Positions 12,744-20,880 of a stretch of 22,566 nucleotides of DNA are shown piece by piece (positions within the stretch are counted from its first letter, which is position 1; the number at the start of each line of letters is the position of its first letter). A model generated the notes under the pieces. It was not told the origin of the DNA and searched no databases. It saw only the letters and a program-made list of their open reading frames with translations. The position numbers and the translations under genes are program-made. This DNA is from Ruminococcus flavefaciens (lineage in GTDB: Bacteria; Bacillota; Clostridia; Oscillospirales; Ruminococcaceae): contig DFJW01000091.1 in the NCBI GenBank assembly GCA_002373775.1, positions 1 through 22,566 on the forward strand. The letters are read 5' to 3'.

Positions 12744-14726
12744 ATGTACGAGGGATTTCTCCCAACCACTAAAGCTGAAATGGACGAACTCGGCATAAAG
12801 CAGTTCGATTTCATATACATAACCGGCGACGCATATGTAGATCATCCGAGCTTTGGTGCGGCTATAATCACGCGCCTTATAGAAAGTATGGGTTTCACAG
12901 TCGGCATCATAGCCCAGCCGGACTGGCATACAGACCGTGACTTCCGCAGATTCGGAGCACCGAAATACGCCTTTCTCGTTACTTCGGGCAATATAGATTC
13001 CATGGTCGCCCATTATACTGCCGCCAAGCGCAAGCGTTCAGATGATGCTTATTCTCCCGGCGGACTGGCAGGCAAGCGGCCTGACCGTGCGGTCATCGTC
13101 TACTGTCAGAAACTGCGGGAGTATTTCGGGGATATAACCATTGCCATAGGCGGACTTGAAGCCTCTCTGCGGCGTTTTGCACATTACGATTATTGGGACG
13201 ATGCAGTTCGTCCTTCTATACTTGTCGACAGCGGAGCTGACCTGCTGATGTACGGCATGGGCGAGCATCAGATACAGGAATTCTGCAAACGCATAGCTGC
13301 CGGCGAGAGCGTCAGGGACATGCGCGATATACGCGGAACATGCTATCTGACAGAGCCGAAGGATACTCCGCTGGGAGCAGCACAGTGCCCATCTTTCGAG
13401 CAGGTGAGCGTGAACAAGGCTGAGTATGCAAAGGCTACGAAAATACAGTATGACTGGCAGGACGAAGTTTACGGCAAGACGATAATACAGCGTCACGGCA
13501 AATGGATGCTGGTGCAGAATCCGCCGGCATACAGCCTCACTACCGAAGAGCTTGACCATGTCTACAGTCTGCCTTACACGAGGGCAGTGCATCCGTCTTA
13601 CGGATCACAGGGCGGAGTCCCCGGCATAGAGGAGGTACGCTTTTCTATCACGCATAACCGCGGATGTTTCGGGTACTGCAATTTCTGTTCAATCGCACTG
13701 CATCAGGGCAGGCGCGTCACAGTACGCAGCGAAGAGTCAGTGCTTGCCGAAGCAGAGCGCATAACAAAGATGCCGGACTTCAAGGGATACATACACGATG
13801 TCGGAGGCCCGACAGCGAATTTCCGGCATACTTCCTGTGAGAAACAGCTGAGCAAGGGACTGTGCATGGGCAAGAAGTGTCTTGCACCTACTCCGTGTCC
13901 GGCATTGAAAGCTGACCACACAGAGTATCTTGCCATGCTCAGGAAGATAAGGAACGTAAAGGGCGTAAAGCGAGTGTTCATACGCTCGGGCATACGTTAC
14001 GATTATCTCATGGAAGACAAGAACGACGAATTCATGCGCGAACTGATAAAGCATCATGTAAGCGGACAGCTCAAAGTTGCGCCGGAGCATTGTTCGGCGG
14101 TAGTGCTCGACAAAATGGGCAAGCCGCACATAGAAGCCTACAAGGCGTTCCAGAAGCGGTTCTACGAAATAACGAAGGGTATGGGCAAGGAACAATATCT
14201 CGTTCCGTATCTCATGTCATCGCATCCGGGAAGCACACTAAGTGAAGCTGTTGAGCTTGCGCTTTTCCTGCGTGACAATCACATACGTCCGGAGCAGGTA
14301 CAGGATTTCTATCCCACTCCCGGAACGATATCAACCTGTATGTTCTATACAGAGCTCGATCCGTACACCATGGAGAAGGTGTACGTCCCGAAAACGCCGA
14401 AGGAGAAGGCGATGCAGCGTGCATTGCTCCAGTATTTCCGCCCTCAGAACAGGGAAATAGTGCTGGAGGCGCTGAAAGCTGCCGGAAGGCGCGACCTTAT
14501 CGGTACGTCTCCGAAATGCCTTGTGGCGGATATTGAACGCGGCAGAAAAACTGCATCCGCAAAGGATGGTGAAAGGACATGGCAGAAGTCAGGAGCCGGA
14601 TCAAAGCAGCAGACATCAGGTTCGAAGCAAAGCTCACAGAACAGCAGAAAAAGCTCCTCAAAGAACTTGCAGAGCAATACAAAAAACAGAGCAGGAAGAA
14701 AAAAGAAAAGCTCCGGAAAATACTGA
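12744..14726 (+). CDS. YgiQ family radical SAM protein
   Basis: A 660-aa protein of the YgiQ/UPF0313 family, radical SAM enzymes of unknown substrate. Start: AGGAGG (12731-12736) lies 7 bp before this ATG; an ATG at 12739 is in another frame. The N-terminal domain has FLPTTKAEMDELGIKQFDFI, the family hallmark, and a cobalamin-binding-like region (about 20-200; IIAQPDWH, IGGLEASLRR). The radical SAM domain binds a 4Fe-4S cluster through CxxxCxxC at C308, C312 and C315 (RGCFGYCNFCS). Extra cysteines near 370-390 (CMGKKCLAPTPCPALK) are also family-typical. The last ~50 residues are a Ser/Lys/Gln-rich tail that overlaps the next gene by 148 bp in another frame. Basic disordered tails are known in this family, so the tail may be harmless. 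It follows ftsK by 18 bp, so it is probably in the same transcript. Confidence 0.93.
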   Translation: MYEGFLPTTKAEMDELGIKQFDFIYITGDAYVDHPSFGAAIITRLIESMGFTVGIIAQPDWHTDRDFRRFGAPKYAFLVTSGNIDSMVAHYTAAKRKRSDDAYSPGGLAGKRPDRAVIVYCQKLREYFGDITIAIGGLEASLRRFAHYDYWDDAVRPSILVDSGADLLMYGMGEHQIQEFCKRIAAGESVRDMRDIRGTCYLTEPKDTPLGAAQCPSFEQVSVNKAEYAKATKIQYDWQDEVYGKTIIQRHGKWMLVQNPPAYSLTTEELDHVYSLPYTRAVHPSYGSQGGVPGIEEVRFSITHNRGCFGYCNFCSIALHQGRRVTVRSEESVLAEAERITKMPDFKGYIHDVGGPTANFRHTSCEKQLSKGLCMGKKCLAPTPCPALKADHTEYLAMLRKIRNVKGVKRVFIRSGIRYDYLMEDKNDEFMRELIKHHVSGQLKVAPEHCSAVVLDKMGKPHIEAYKAFQKRFYEITKGMGKEQYLVPYLMSSHPGSTLSEAVELALFLRDNHIRPEQVQDFYPTPGTISTCMFYTELDPYTMEKVYVPKTPKEKAMQRALLQYFRPQNREIVLEALKAAGRRDLIGTSPKCLVADIERGRKTASAKDGERTWQKSGAGSKQQTSGSKQSSQNSRKSSSKNLQSNTKNRAGRKKKSSGKY

Positions 14727-15580
14727 TACCGCTGCTGATTTTTCTGACTGCAGCATTCTTCATATATGCCTATTTCCACCCGGTACAGGGCTATCTTGCG
14801 GCTGATGACAGGCTGTCGGTACACTACATAGATGTCGGGCAGGGTGATTCGGTATTCCTTGCAGCCGACGGAGAAACCATGCTCATCGACTGCGGTGAGG
14901 ATCACGAGACCGATAAAGTCATATCGTATCTTGAAGAACTGGGAGTCCGGAAGCTGGACTATGTGATATGTACACATCCCCATTCAGACCATATGGGCGG
15001 CATGTATAAGGTCATCGGAAGTTTTGAGACAGGAGAGGTCATCATACCGCATCTGGATGATAAAGATATCCCGACTTCACGATATTTCGAGAGATTTCTC
15101 GATGCCTGCGAGGAGCACGGATGCCGGCTTGAAGAAGCTGAAGCAGGCAGGATAATATCACTCGGAGATGCGAGAGCGGAAGTCATAGCACCGCTGAGCA
15201 GCAGTTATTCTTCCATAAACGACTACTCCGTCAGCCTGTTCGTTACCCATGGAAAACGCAGTTTCATATTTACCGGCGATGCAGAGAAGTATTCCGAAAA
15301 CGAAATGGCTATGTCAGGAAGGCTGCGTCATGCAGACGTATACAAGGCAGGACATCACGGCAGTGATACTTCGAGCAGTCCGGGATTCCTTGAAGTGATA
15401 TCGCCTTCTGTAGCTGTCATCTCATGCGGCGAGGGCAACTCTTACGGGCATCCCTGTGATATAACTCTGGAAAGGATAGCAGAGTATACAGACAAGGTTT
15501 ATCGTACCGATCTCTGCGGTACTATAGTTATAGAGTCCGACGGCGAAGAACTTGCGGTCCGGACGGAAAGGAACAGTTAA
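14579..15580 (+). CDS. Membrane-anchored ComEC/Rec2-like metallo-beta-lactamase protein
   Basis: A 333-aa protein with a charged helical N-terminus (1-46, Lys/Glu/Gln-rich, likely coiled coil), one membrane helix (about 48-64), and an outward metallo-beta-lactamase domain (about 76-325). The metal-binding motif is HPHSDH with H133, H135, D137 and H138. Later motifs include FTGDAE and AGHHGSDTSSSP, typical of the competence protein ComEC nuclease-like domain but without its channel. The family acts on phosphodiester or related bonds; the substrate here is unknown. The first 148 bp lie inside the ygiQ gene. No in-frame ATG exists between codon 1 and the catalytic domain, so the long overlap is needed to keep the membrane helix. 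A weak GAAAGGA site precedes the ATG. A DUF3006 gene follows directly, a recurrent partner in Firmicutes. Confidence 0.88.
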   Translation: MAEVRSRIKAADIRFEAKLTEQQKKLLKELAEQYKKQSRKKKEKLRKILIPLLIFLTAAFFIYAYFHPVQGYLAADDRLSVHYIDVGQGDSVFLAADGETMLIDCGEDHETDKVISYLEELGVRKLDYVICTHPHSDHMGGMYKVIGSFETGEVIIPHLDDKDIPTSRYFERFLDACEEHGCRLEEAEAGRIISLGDARAEVIAPLSSSYSSINDYSVSLFVTHGKRSFIFTGDAEKYSENEMAMSGRLRHADVYKAGHHGSDTSSSPGFLEVISPSVAVISCGEGNSYGHPCDITLERIAEYTDKVYRTDLCGTIVIESDGEELAVRTERNS

Positions 15581-15581
15581 T

Positions 15582-15800
15582 ATGACTATCATTGACAGAC
15601 TTGGGGACGATGTAGCGGTCCTCGAAATGGATAACGAAGAACTGGTAGAAGTTCCGAGAGACAAACTGCCGGAAAGGGCATGTGAAGGCGATGTGCTCGT
15701 GAACAGCGGAAGTTCATGGCTCGTCGATACAGAAGCAACAGCCAAGCGCCGTGCAGCGATCAAGAGCCGCATAAAGAGGTTGCTGAGTAGAAATGACTGA
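15582..15800 (+). CDS. DUF3006 domain protein
   Basis: A 72-aa protein beginning MTIIDRLGDDVAVLEMDNEE. The start at 15582 has AAAGGA upstream and follows the previous stop by 1 bp; an in-frame ATG at 15552 would overlap the metallo-beta-lactamase gene and has no ribosome site. The N-terminal half is a small beta fold (about 1-50; VPRDKLPERACEGDVL) typical of DUF3006, and the C-terminal 20 residues are basic and helical. DUF3006 proteins commonly sit next to ComEC-like metallo-beta-lactamase genes, as here, suggesting a shared but undefined role. The gene overlaps the next by 8 bp (ATGACTGA), so translation is coupled on both sides. Confidence 0.85.
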   Translation: MTIIDRLGDDVAVLEMDNEELVEVPRDKLPERACEGDVLVNSGSSWLVDTEATAKRRAAIKSRIKRLLSRND

Positions 15801-17010
15801 TATCATAATAGTCGGCGGAGGAGCAGCCGGATGCTTTGCGGCGGTAAACGCAGCGAGATTCGGCAAGAGCGTCCTTCTGTTCGAGAAGAATGAACGATTG
15901 GGCAGGAAACTGCGCATAACCGGCAAGGGACGCTGCAACGTGACGAACGATTCGCCTTCCGAGGAACATCTGAGGAATATCCCGGTGAATCCGAGATTTA
16001 TGTACAGTGCTTTCTCAATGTTCGGAGCTGATGAGACCAAGGCGTTTTTCGAAGAACTGGGCGTGCCGCTGAAGACCGAACGCGGCAATCGTGTATTTCC
16101 TGTCAGTGACAAGGCTGACGATATAGCCGATGCGCTTGTCCGGGAGATGAAAAAGCTCGGCGTGAAGGTAGTGAACCGCCGTGTATCGAAACTTATCATC
16201 GAGGACGGCAGCTGTGCCGGTGTAAAAGCCGGAGGCGAGGAATACCGTGCAGGTTCAGTTCTCATAGCCTGCGGCGGAAGATCCTATCCTAACACCGGCT
16301 CTACCGGAGACGGATACGCACTGGCTGAGTCGGCAGGACATACCATAACCGAACTTAAACCGAGCCTCGTACCGCTGACATCGCCGGACGGATACTGTTC
16401 CGAACTCATGGGGCTTTCGCTCAGGAACGTCACGCTGACGCTCTACGACGGGGAAAAAGCCATATACAGCGAACTGGGGGAGATGCTGTTCACGCATTTC
16501 GGGGTATCCGGTCCGCTGGTGCTCAGTGCAAGTTCGCATATCCGTGATATGCAGGCAGGAAGATACAAGCTGCTCATCGACCTGAAACCCGGACTTGATC
16601 CTGAACAGCTCGATGCAAGGATACAGCGCGATTTTTCAGAGAATCTCAACCGTGACTTCGTGAACGGCATCCGCAAACTGCTGCCGGCGAAACTCATACC
16701 CGTAGCCGTAAAACTTTCGGGCATAGCGCCGGAACAGAAGATAAACGGCATAACCCGTGAACAGCGCCGGAAATTCGGTGAACTAATAAAGGCGTTCCCG
16801 GTGCGTATCAGTGGTTTTCGTCCTATAGACGAAGCTATCATAACCAGCGGAGGGGTATCCGTCAGGGAGATAGATCCGAAGACCATGGCTTCAAAGCTGA
16901 TGCCGGGACTTTACTTTGCCGGAGAAGTGATCGACGTGGATGCTTACACCGGAGGATTCAATTTACAGATAGCATTTTCCACGGCATACGCCGCGGCACT
17001 GAGTATGTGA
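15793..17010 (+). CDS. HI0933/BaiN-type flavoprotein
   Basis: A 405-aa NAD(P)/FAD-dependent oxidoreductase of the HI0933 family. The Rossmann FAD-binding motif IIIVGGGAAGCFAA is at residues 4-17. GRKLRITGKGRCNVTN (about 37-52), LIACGGRSYPNTGSTGDGY and the C-terminal GLYFAGEVIDVDAYTGGFNLQ are diagnostic of the family. Length is normal. Members include BaiN of bile-acid-transforming clostridia, but most have no known substrate, so a specific reaction is not claimed. The ATG lies within the end of the DUF3006 gene, consistent with translational coupling in one operon. Confidence 0.92.
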   Translation: MTDIIIVGGGAAGCFAAVNAARFGKSVLLFEKNERLGRKLRITGKGRCNVTNDSPSEEHLRNIPVNPRFMYSAFSMFGADETKAFFEELGVPLKTERGNRVFPVSDKADDIADALVREMKKLGVKVVNRRVSKLIIEDGSCAGVKAGGEEYRAGSVLIACGGRSYPNTGSTGDGYALAESAGHTITELKPSLVPLTSPDGYCSELMGLSLRNVTLTLYDGEKAIYSELGEMLFTHFGVSGPLVLSASSHIRDMQAGRYKLLIDLKPGLDPEQLDARIQRDFSENLNRDFVNGIRKLLPAKLIPVAVKLSGIAPEQKINGITREQRRKFGELIKAFPVRISGFRPIDEAIITSGGVSVREIDPKTMASKLMPGLYFAGEVIDVDAYTGGFNLQIAFSTAYAAALSM

Positions 17011-17022
17011 GAGGGGGAAATC

Positions 17023-17382
17023 ATGGGAACATTGGGGAATATCATTTGGTTTCTGACAGGCGGACTTATAGCGGGACTTCTGTGGACTGTCGCAGGATTG
17101 CTCTGCTGTATCACAGTGGCAGGCATACCGTTGGGACTGCAATGCTTCAAATTTGCCGGTCTGTCGTTCTTTCCGTTCGGAAAGGAAGTACGTTTCGGCG
17201 AAAGCACTATCAGCGTGCTTGCCAATATAGTATGGCTGCTCTGCTGCGGAGTGCATATGGCTGCAATATTTGCTCTGGCAGGTATCTTTATGTGCGTAAC
17301 AGTGATCGGGATACCTTTCGGGCTTCAGATGTTCAAGTTCGCAAAGCTGGCACTCATGCCTTTCGGCGCGAGGGTAGTTTAA
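17023..17382 (+). CDS. YccF domain inner-membrane protein
   Basis: A 119-aa integral membrane protein with two internally similar halves, each with a hydrophobic helix pair followed by a short motif: GIPLGLQCFKFAGLSFFPFGKEV in the first half and GIPFGLQMFKFAKLALMPFGARV in the second. These repeats define the YccF (DUF307) family, whose function is unknown. GAGGGGG lies 7 bp before the ATG. It starts 12 bp after the flavoprotein gene and is followed 32 bp later by cmk, with no terminator seen. Confidence 0.88.
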   Translation: MGTLGNIIWFLTGGLIAGLLWTVAGLLCCITVAGIPLGLQCFKFAGLSFFPFGKEVRFGESTISVLANIVWLLCCGVHMAAIFALAGIFMCVTVIGIPFGLQMFKFAKLALMPFGARVV

Positions 17383-17414
17383 TATAATGACAATAATGTA
17401 AAAGGAGTATAACT

Positions 17415-18086
17415 ATGAAGAATATCAATATCGCTATCGACGGACCTGCCGGCGCAGGAAAAAGCACAATAGCTAAAATGGTATCCGCAAAGCTCGGATA
17501 CATCTATGTAGACACAGGCGCACTTTACCGAACGATAGCACTTTATATCACTGAGAACCAGATACCGGACGACAAGATAGAGGAATCCCTCAAAGATGCC
17601 GATGTATCTCTCAGATTCATCGACGGTGCACAGCGTGTATACCTCGGAGACAGGGACGTATCCGATGAGATAAGGACACCGGCTATATCCATGGCTGCCT
17701 CAAGGACTTCGGCTATACCGGCAGTAAGAGCATATCTTTTCGGTACTCAGCAGAAGATAGCGAGGGAGAACAACGTTATCATGGACGGCCGCGATATCGG
17801 CACAGTCGTGCTTCCAAATGCAGATGTAAAGATATTCCTGACCGCATCAGCTGAGGAGCGTGCAAACAGACGCTATAAGGAACTGGCAGAGAAGCCGGAC
17901 TGTCCGACATATCAGGAGATACTCGACGATATAATCAAGCGTGACTATGCAGATATGCACCGTGAGACAGCACCTCTGAAGCAGGCTGAAGACGCAGTGC
18001 TCGTTGATACCACTCACCTGGATCTTGAAGGATCCGCAAATGAGATCATCCGCATAATAACCGAAAAGACCGGTGATCTGTCATGA
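17415..18086 (+). CDS. cmk: Cytidylate kinase
   Basis: A 223-aa cytoplasmic kinase that phosphorylates CMP and dCMP from ATP. The P-loop GPAGAGKST is at residues 10-18, followed by YVDTGALYRTIAL (nucleoside-binding), DGRDIGTVVLPNADVKIFLTA, and the lid segment EERANRRYKEL. Length is standard. AAAGGAG lies 8 bp before the ATG. The stop overlaps the plsC start by ATGA. The order cmk-plsC-ispH-S1 is a recurrent clostridial operon, which supports each assignment. Confidence 0.96.
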   Translation: MKNINIAIDGPAGAGKSTIAKMVSAKLGYIYVDTGALYRTIALYITENQIPDDKIEESLKDADVSLRFIDGAQRVYLGDRDVSDEIRTPAISMAASRTSAIPAVRAYLFGTQQKIARENNVIMDGRDIGTVVLPNADVKIFLTASAEERANRRYKELAEKPDCPTYQEILDDIIKRDYADMHRETAPLKQAEDAVLVDTTHLDLEGSANEIIRIITEKTGDLS

Positions 18087-18727
18087 TATATGCTGTGATA
18101 AAATTCCTTGTGCGGCTGTATTTCAGGATAATGTACAACCTGCACTTTGAAGGAAGAAAGAACATACCCAAGGGCACGACAGTGGTATACGCTGCAAATC
18201 ACCGCAGTTATGCCGATCCTCCGCTTGTCGGATGCGGAGCAAAGGGAAAGCTGTGTTTCATGGCGAAGGAAGAACTTTTCGAGAAGAAGCTCTTTGCGTG
18301 GCTGATAACAGCTCTCGGAGCATTTCCGGTATCACGCGGAAAGGGCGACACTACCGCAATAGACACAGCTGTTGAGAAGCTCAACAGCAAGAAGAACTTC
18401 ATGATCTTCCCGGAAGGCACACGTTCAAAGGACGGCAAAGTCGGCAGGGGACACACCGGTGCAGCACTGATAGCAGCAAAGGCAGACAAGCCGATAATAC
18501 CGGTGGGCGTAGTATACGGTGAAAAGCTGAAATTCAGGACGAGAGTAACTGTAAAATACGGAGAGCCCATAATGCCGGGAGACTATGTGGAATCTCAGGA
18601 GAATCCGAATCCGCGTCAGCTCGTAAAGCTGAAGAACCGCTATATGGAAGAGATAAAGCACCTTGTGGAAGGCGAGCCGGAGGAAGAGAAACCGGAAGTT
18701 CAGGAGGCTGAAGGAAATAATGAGTAA
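18083..18727 (+). CDS. plsC: 1-acyl-sn-glycerol-3-phosphate acyltransferase
   Basis: A 214-aa membrane-associated acyltransferase that makes phosphatidic acid from lysophosphatidic acid in phospholipid synthesis. The catalytic NHRSYAD box holds H40 and D45 (HX4D), and the substrate-binding FPEGTRSKDGK is at about 109-119. GHTGAALIAAKADKPIIPVGV is a further family block. The N-terminal helix (about 1-18) is hydrophobic, and the last 20 residues are acidic and probably disordered. The ATG overlaps the cmk stop by 4 bp, and the gene overlaps ispH by 8 bp, so all three should be translated together. Confidence 0.94.
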   Translation: MIYAVIKFLVRLYFRIMYNLHFEGRKNIPKGTTVVYAANHRSYADPPLVGCGAKGKLCFMAKEELFEKKLFAWLITALGAFPVSRGKGDTTAIDTAVEKLNSKKNFMIFPEGTRSKDGKVGRGHTGAALIAAKADKPIIPVGVVYGEKLKFRTRVTVKYGEPIMPGDYVESQENPNPRQLVKLKNRYMEEIKHLVEGEPEEEKPEVQEAEGNNE

Positions 18728-20717
18728 GGTCACTGTTGCGAAGTCAGCCGGTTTCTGCTTCGGCGTTGACAGGGCAGTAAAAATGGTGTACGGCGAGCTG
18801 GAAAAGAATACCCGTGTAGCAACTCTCGGCCCTATCATCCATAATCAGGATGTGGTGAACGACATGCAGTCCAAAGGTGCGCGTATCGTTGACACAGTCG
18901 ATGAACTGGAGCCGGATGAGACAGTAGTCATCCGTTCCCACGGAGTCGGACGTGCGGTATACGAGCAGATAGCTGAAAAAGGATGCAGGATGCTCGACGC
19001 CACCTGTCCGTTCGTTTCACGCATACACAAGATAGTGGCGGAGAAATCGAAAGAGGGCTATTTCATACTTATAGCCGGCGATAAGACGCACCCGGAAGTG
19101 CAGGGGATAGTTGGTCATTGTGACGAAAATTGCCTCGTTTTTAAAGATAATTTTGAACTAAACAACTTTTTTGAAAAAAATTACAAAAAATTGCAAAAAA
19201 GGCTTGCAATTGTGGCGCAAACGACGTATAATATAGTAGTATGGGATGAGTGTTTGAAAGTGATCCCGAAGGACGACAAAAACATCGTTATCTTCGATAC
19301 CATATGCAACGCTACTGACGCGAGACAGTCCGATGCGGCTGAGCTTGCAAAAGACTCGGACATCATGCTCGTCGTCGGAGGCAGACACAGCTCCAACACC
19401 GTGAAGTTGTATGAGGTGTGCAGCCAGTACTGCAAAACGTATCATATTGAAAATGCGGATGAACTTGACAGCCTTGAGCTGCCGGCCGCTGACAGTATCG
19501 GCATCACTGCCGGGGCATCAACCCCTGCTTATATAATCAAGGAGGTACAAACCAAAATGGCAGAAAATGAAATTCTTGCAGCTAATCAGGATGAGGAGAT
19601 CGATTTTGCTCAGGCAATTGATGAGTCATTCAAAAAAATACATACAGGAGAGAAAGTAACAGGCACTGTTGTTAGCATAAGTCCAGCAGAGATCAGCGTA
19701 GATCTCGGAACAAAGCACACAGGTTATGTAAAGCTTGAGGATCTTACAGATGATCCTTCCAAGAAGCCGGAGGATATCGTAAGCGTTGGCGACGAGATCG
19801 AGCTTATCGTTATCAAGGTGAATGACGCAGAAGGCACAGCTCAGCTTTCCAAGAGAAAGGTAGACGAGCAGGCTGGCTACGAGAAGATCGTAAAGGCTAA
19901 GGAAGAGGGCACAGTTCTTGAAGGTGTTGTTCAGCACGTTGTAAACAAGGGCGTTACTCTCAACGTTATGGGCGTAAGAGTATTTATCCCTGCTTCACAG
20001 ACTGGTCTTCCCAGAGGCGCAGAGCTCGAGCAGCTTCTCAAGAAGAAGGTAGAGTTCACTATCATCGAAGTAACAGAGGGCAGAAAGAGAGCAGTTGGTT
20101 CTATCAAGGCTGTTCAGAATGCCAAGAAGGAAGAGGCTAAGGCTAAGTTCTGGGAGACCGCTAAGGTCGGCGATACTTTCGTTGGCAAGGTTAAGTCTCT
20201 CACAAGCTTCGGTGCATTCGTTGACCTCGGCGGTATCGACGGTATGGTACATATCTCTGAGCTTTCATGGAAGCGCATCAAGCACCCCAGCGAAGTTGTA
20301 AGCGTTGGTGATACTCTTGAAGTATACATCAAGGATCTCAACCAGGAAGAGAACCGCATCTCTCTCGGCTTCAAGAAGGCTGAGGACAATCCTTGGGAGA
20401 TCTTCAAGGCAAACTATCATGTAGGCGACGTTGTTAAGGCAACTATCGTATCTATCACAAGCTTCGGTGCATTCGCACGCATCATCGACGGCGTTGACGG
20501 ACTTATCCACATCTCTCAGATCGCTGACAAGAAGGTAGAGAATGTTAAGGATATCCTCACAGTAGGCGATGAAGTTGATGTTAAGATCATCGACATCGAC
20601 ACAGAGGCAAAGAGAATAAGCATCTCCATGCGCGCACTCCTTGAGGACGGCGCTGAGGAAGAGGCTGAAGAGGAGACAGTTTACTCCGATGAAGCTCCTG
20701 CTGAGGATGCAGAATAA
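18720..20717 (+). CDS. ispH: IspH-ribosomal protein S1 fusion
   Basis: A 665-aa bifunctional protein. Residues 1-278 are IspH (HMBPP reductase), the last enzyme of the methylerythritol phosphate route to isoprenoids. Its 4Fe-4S cluster ligands are C13 (AGFCFG), C96 (ATCPF) and C196 (ICNAT), and SHGVG and QTTY blocks are present. Residues about 299-625 are four S1 RNA-binding domains (starting near 299, 385, 470 and 555), the last two with canonical SFGAFV/SFGAFA and GMVHISEL/GLIHISQI motifs; an acidic tail follows. Such fusions are known in clostridia. The start at 18720 (ATG within the plsC end, AAGGA 4 bp upstream) gives the normal IspH N-terminus; the in-frame ATG at 18663 does not. Inside the gene lie a promoter-like sequence (19204-19232) and a strong ribosome site before ATG 19557, so a free S1 protein may also be made. 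Codon bias becomes markedly stronger in the S1 half. Confidence 0.93.
   Translation: MSKVTVAKSAGFCFGVDRAVKMVYGELEKNTRVATLGPIIHNQDVVNDMQSKGARIVDTVDELEPDETVVIRSHGVGRAVYEQIAEKGCRMLDATCPFVSRIHKIVAEKSKEGYFILIAGDKTHPEVQGIVGHCDENCLVFKDNFELNNFFEKNYKKLQKRLAIVAQTTYNIVVWDECLKVIPKDDKNIVIFDTICNATDARQSDAAELAKDSDIMLVVGGRHSSNTVKLYEVCSQYCKTYHIENADELDSLELPAADSIGITAGASTPAYIIKEVQTKMAENEILAANQDEEIDFAQAIDESFKKIHTGEKVTGTVVSISPAEISVDLGTKHTGYVKLEDLTDDPSKKPEDIVSVGDEIELIVIKVNDAEGTAQLSKRKVDEQAGYEKIVKAKEEGTVLEGVVQHVVNKGVTLNVMGVRVFIPASQTGLPRGAELEQLLKKKVEFTIIEVTEGRKRAVGSIKAVQNAKKEEAKAKFWETAKVGDTFVGKVKSLTSFGAFVDLGGIDGMVHISELSWKRIKHPSEVVSVGDTLEVYIKDLNQEENRISLGFKKAEDNPWEIFKANYHVGDVVKATIVSITSFGAFARIIDGVDGLIHISQIADKKVENVKDILTVGDEVDVKIIDIDTEAKRISISMRALLEDGAEEEAEEETVYSDEAPAEDAE
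19204..19232 (+). promoter_or_regulatory. Candidate internal promoter within ispH
   Basis: TTGCAA (19204-19209), 17 bp, then TATAAT (19227-19232). It is preceded by A-tracts between 19165 and 19200 that resemble an UP element. It lies inside the ispH coding region, upstream of the internal start at 19557. Confidence 0.5.
19539..19559 (+). promoter_or_regulatory. Internal ribosome-binding site and start codon for the S1 half
   Basis: AAGGAGGT (19539-19546) precedes an in-frame ATG (19557, codon 280) located exactly at the join between the IspH and S1 parts. The spacing is slightly long. Initiation here would yield a 386-aa protein beginning MAENEILAANQDEE with all four S1 domains. Confidence 0.55.
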
Positions 20718-20732
20718 TCAATAAAAGAACGG

Positions 20733-20760
20733 AAGCCGCACTTCAAAGTGCGGCTTTTTT
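20733..20760 (+). terminator. Rho-independent terminator of the cmk-plsC-ispH operon
   Basis: AAGCCGCACT and AGTGCGGCTT form a perfect 10-bp stem with a TCAA loop, and a T run follows at 20755-20760. Confidence 0.93.
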
Positions 20761-20791
20761 GTATCCTGATACGGGGACTCTCAAAAAAATC

Positions 20792-20820
20792 TTGACAAAT
20801 CCGAAAAATTAATGTATATT
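20792..20820 (+). promoter_or_regulatory. Sigma-A promoter of the GH9 cellulase gene
   Basis: A perfect TTGACA (20792-20797), a 17-bp spacer and TATATT (20815-20820) predict a start near 20827 and a leader of about 54 nt. Confidence 0.8.
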
Positions 20821-20880
20821 TAAATTGTATAGGTATAGCCCGATGCTGTACCGAAAATACTTTGAGAGGGGAAATATCAA

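Noticed and set aside
13038..13592. A 184-codon minus-strand open frame inside the ygiQ gene
   Set aside because: It is an antisense shadow of the YgiQ coding region, with no start signal and no recognisable domain.
18663..18719. Upstream in-frame ATG at 18663 as ispH start
   Set aside because: It adds 19 basic residues coded within plsC, whereas the 18720 start gives the standard IspH N-terminus (MSKVTVAKSAGFCFG).
19139..19240. A/T-rich patch in ispH as a foreign insertion or a frameshift
   Set aside because: The frame is intact and the patch encodes conserved IspH residues (VAQTTY), so it is native sequence; the A-tracts are better explained by the internal promoter or by lysine/phenylalanine codons.
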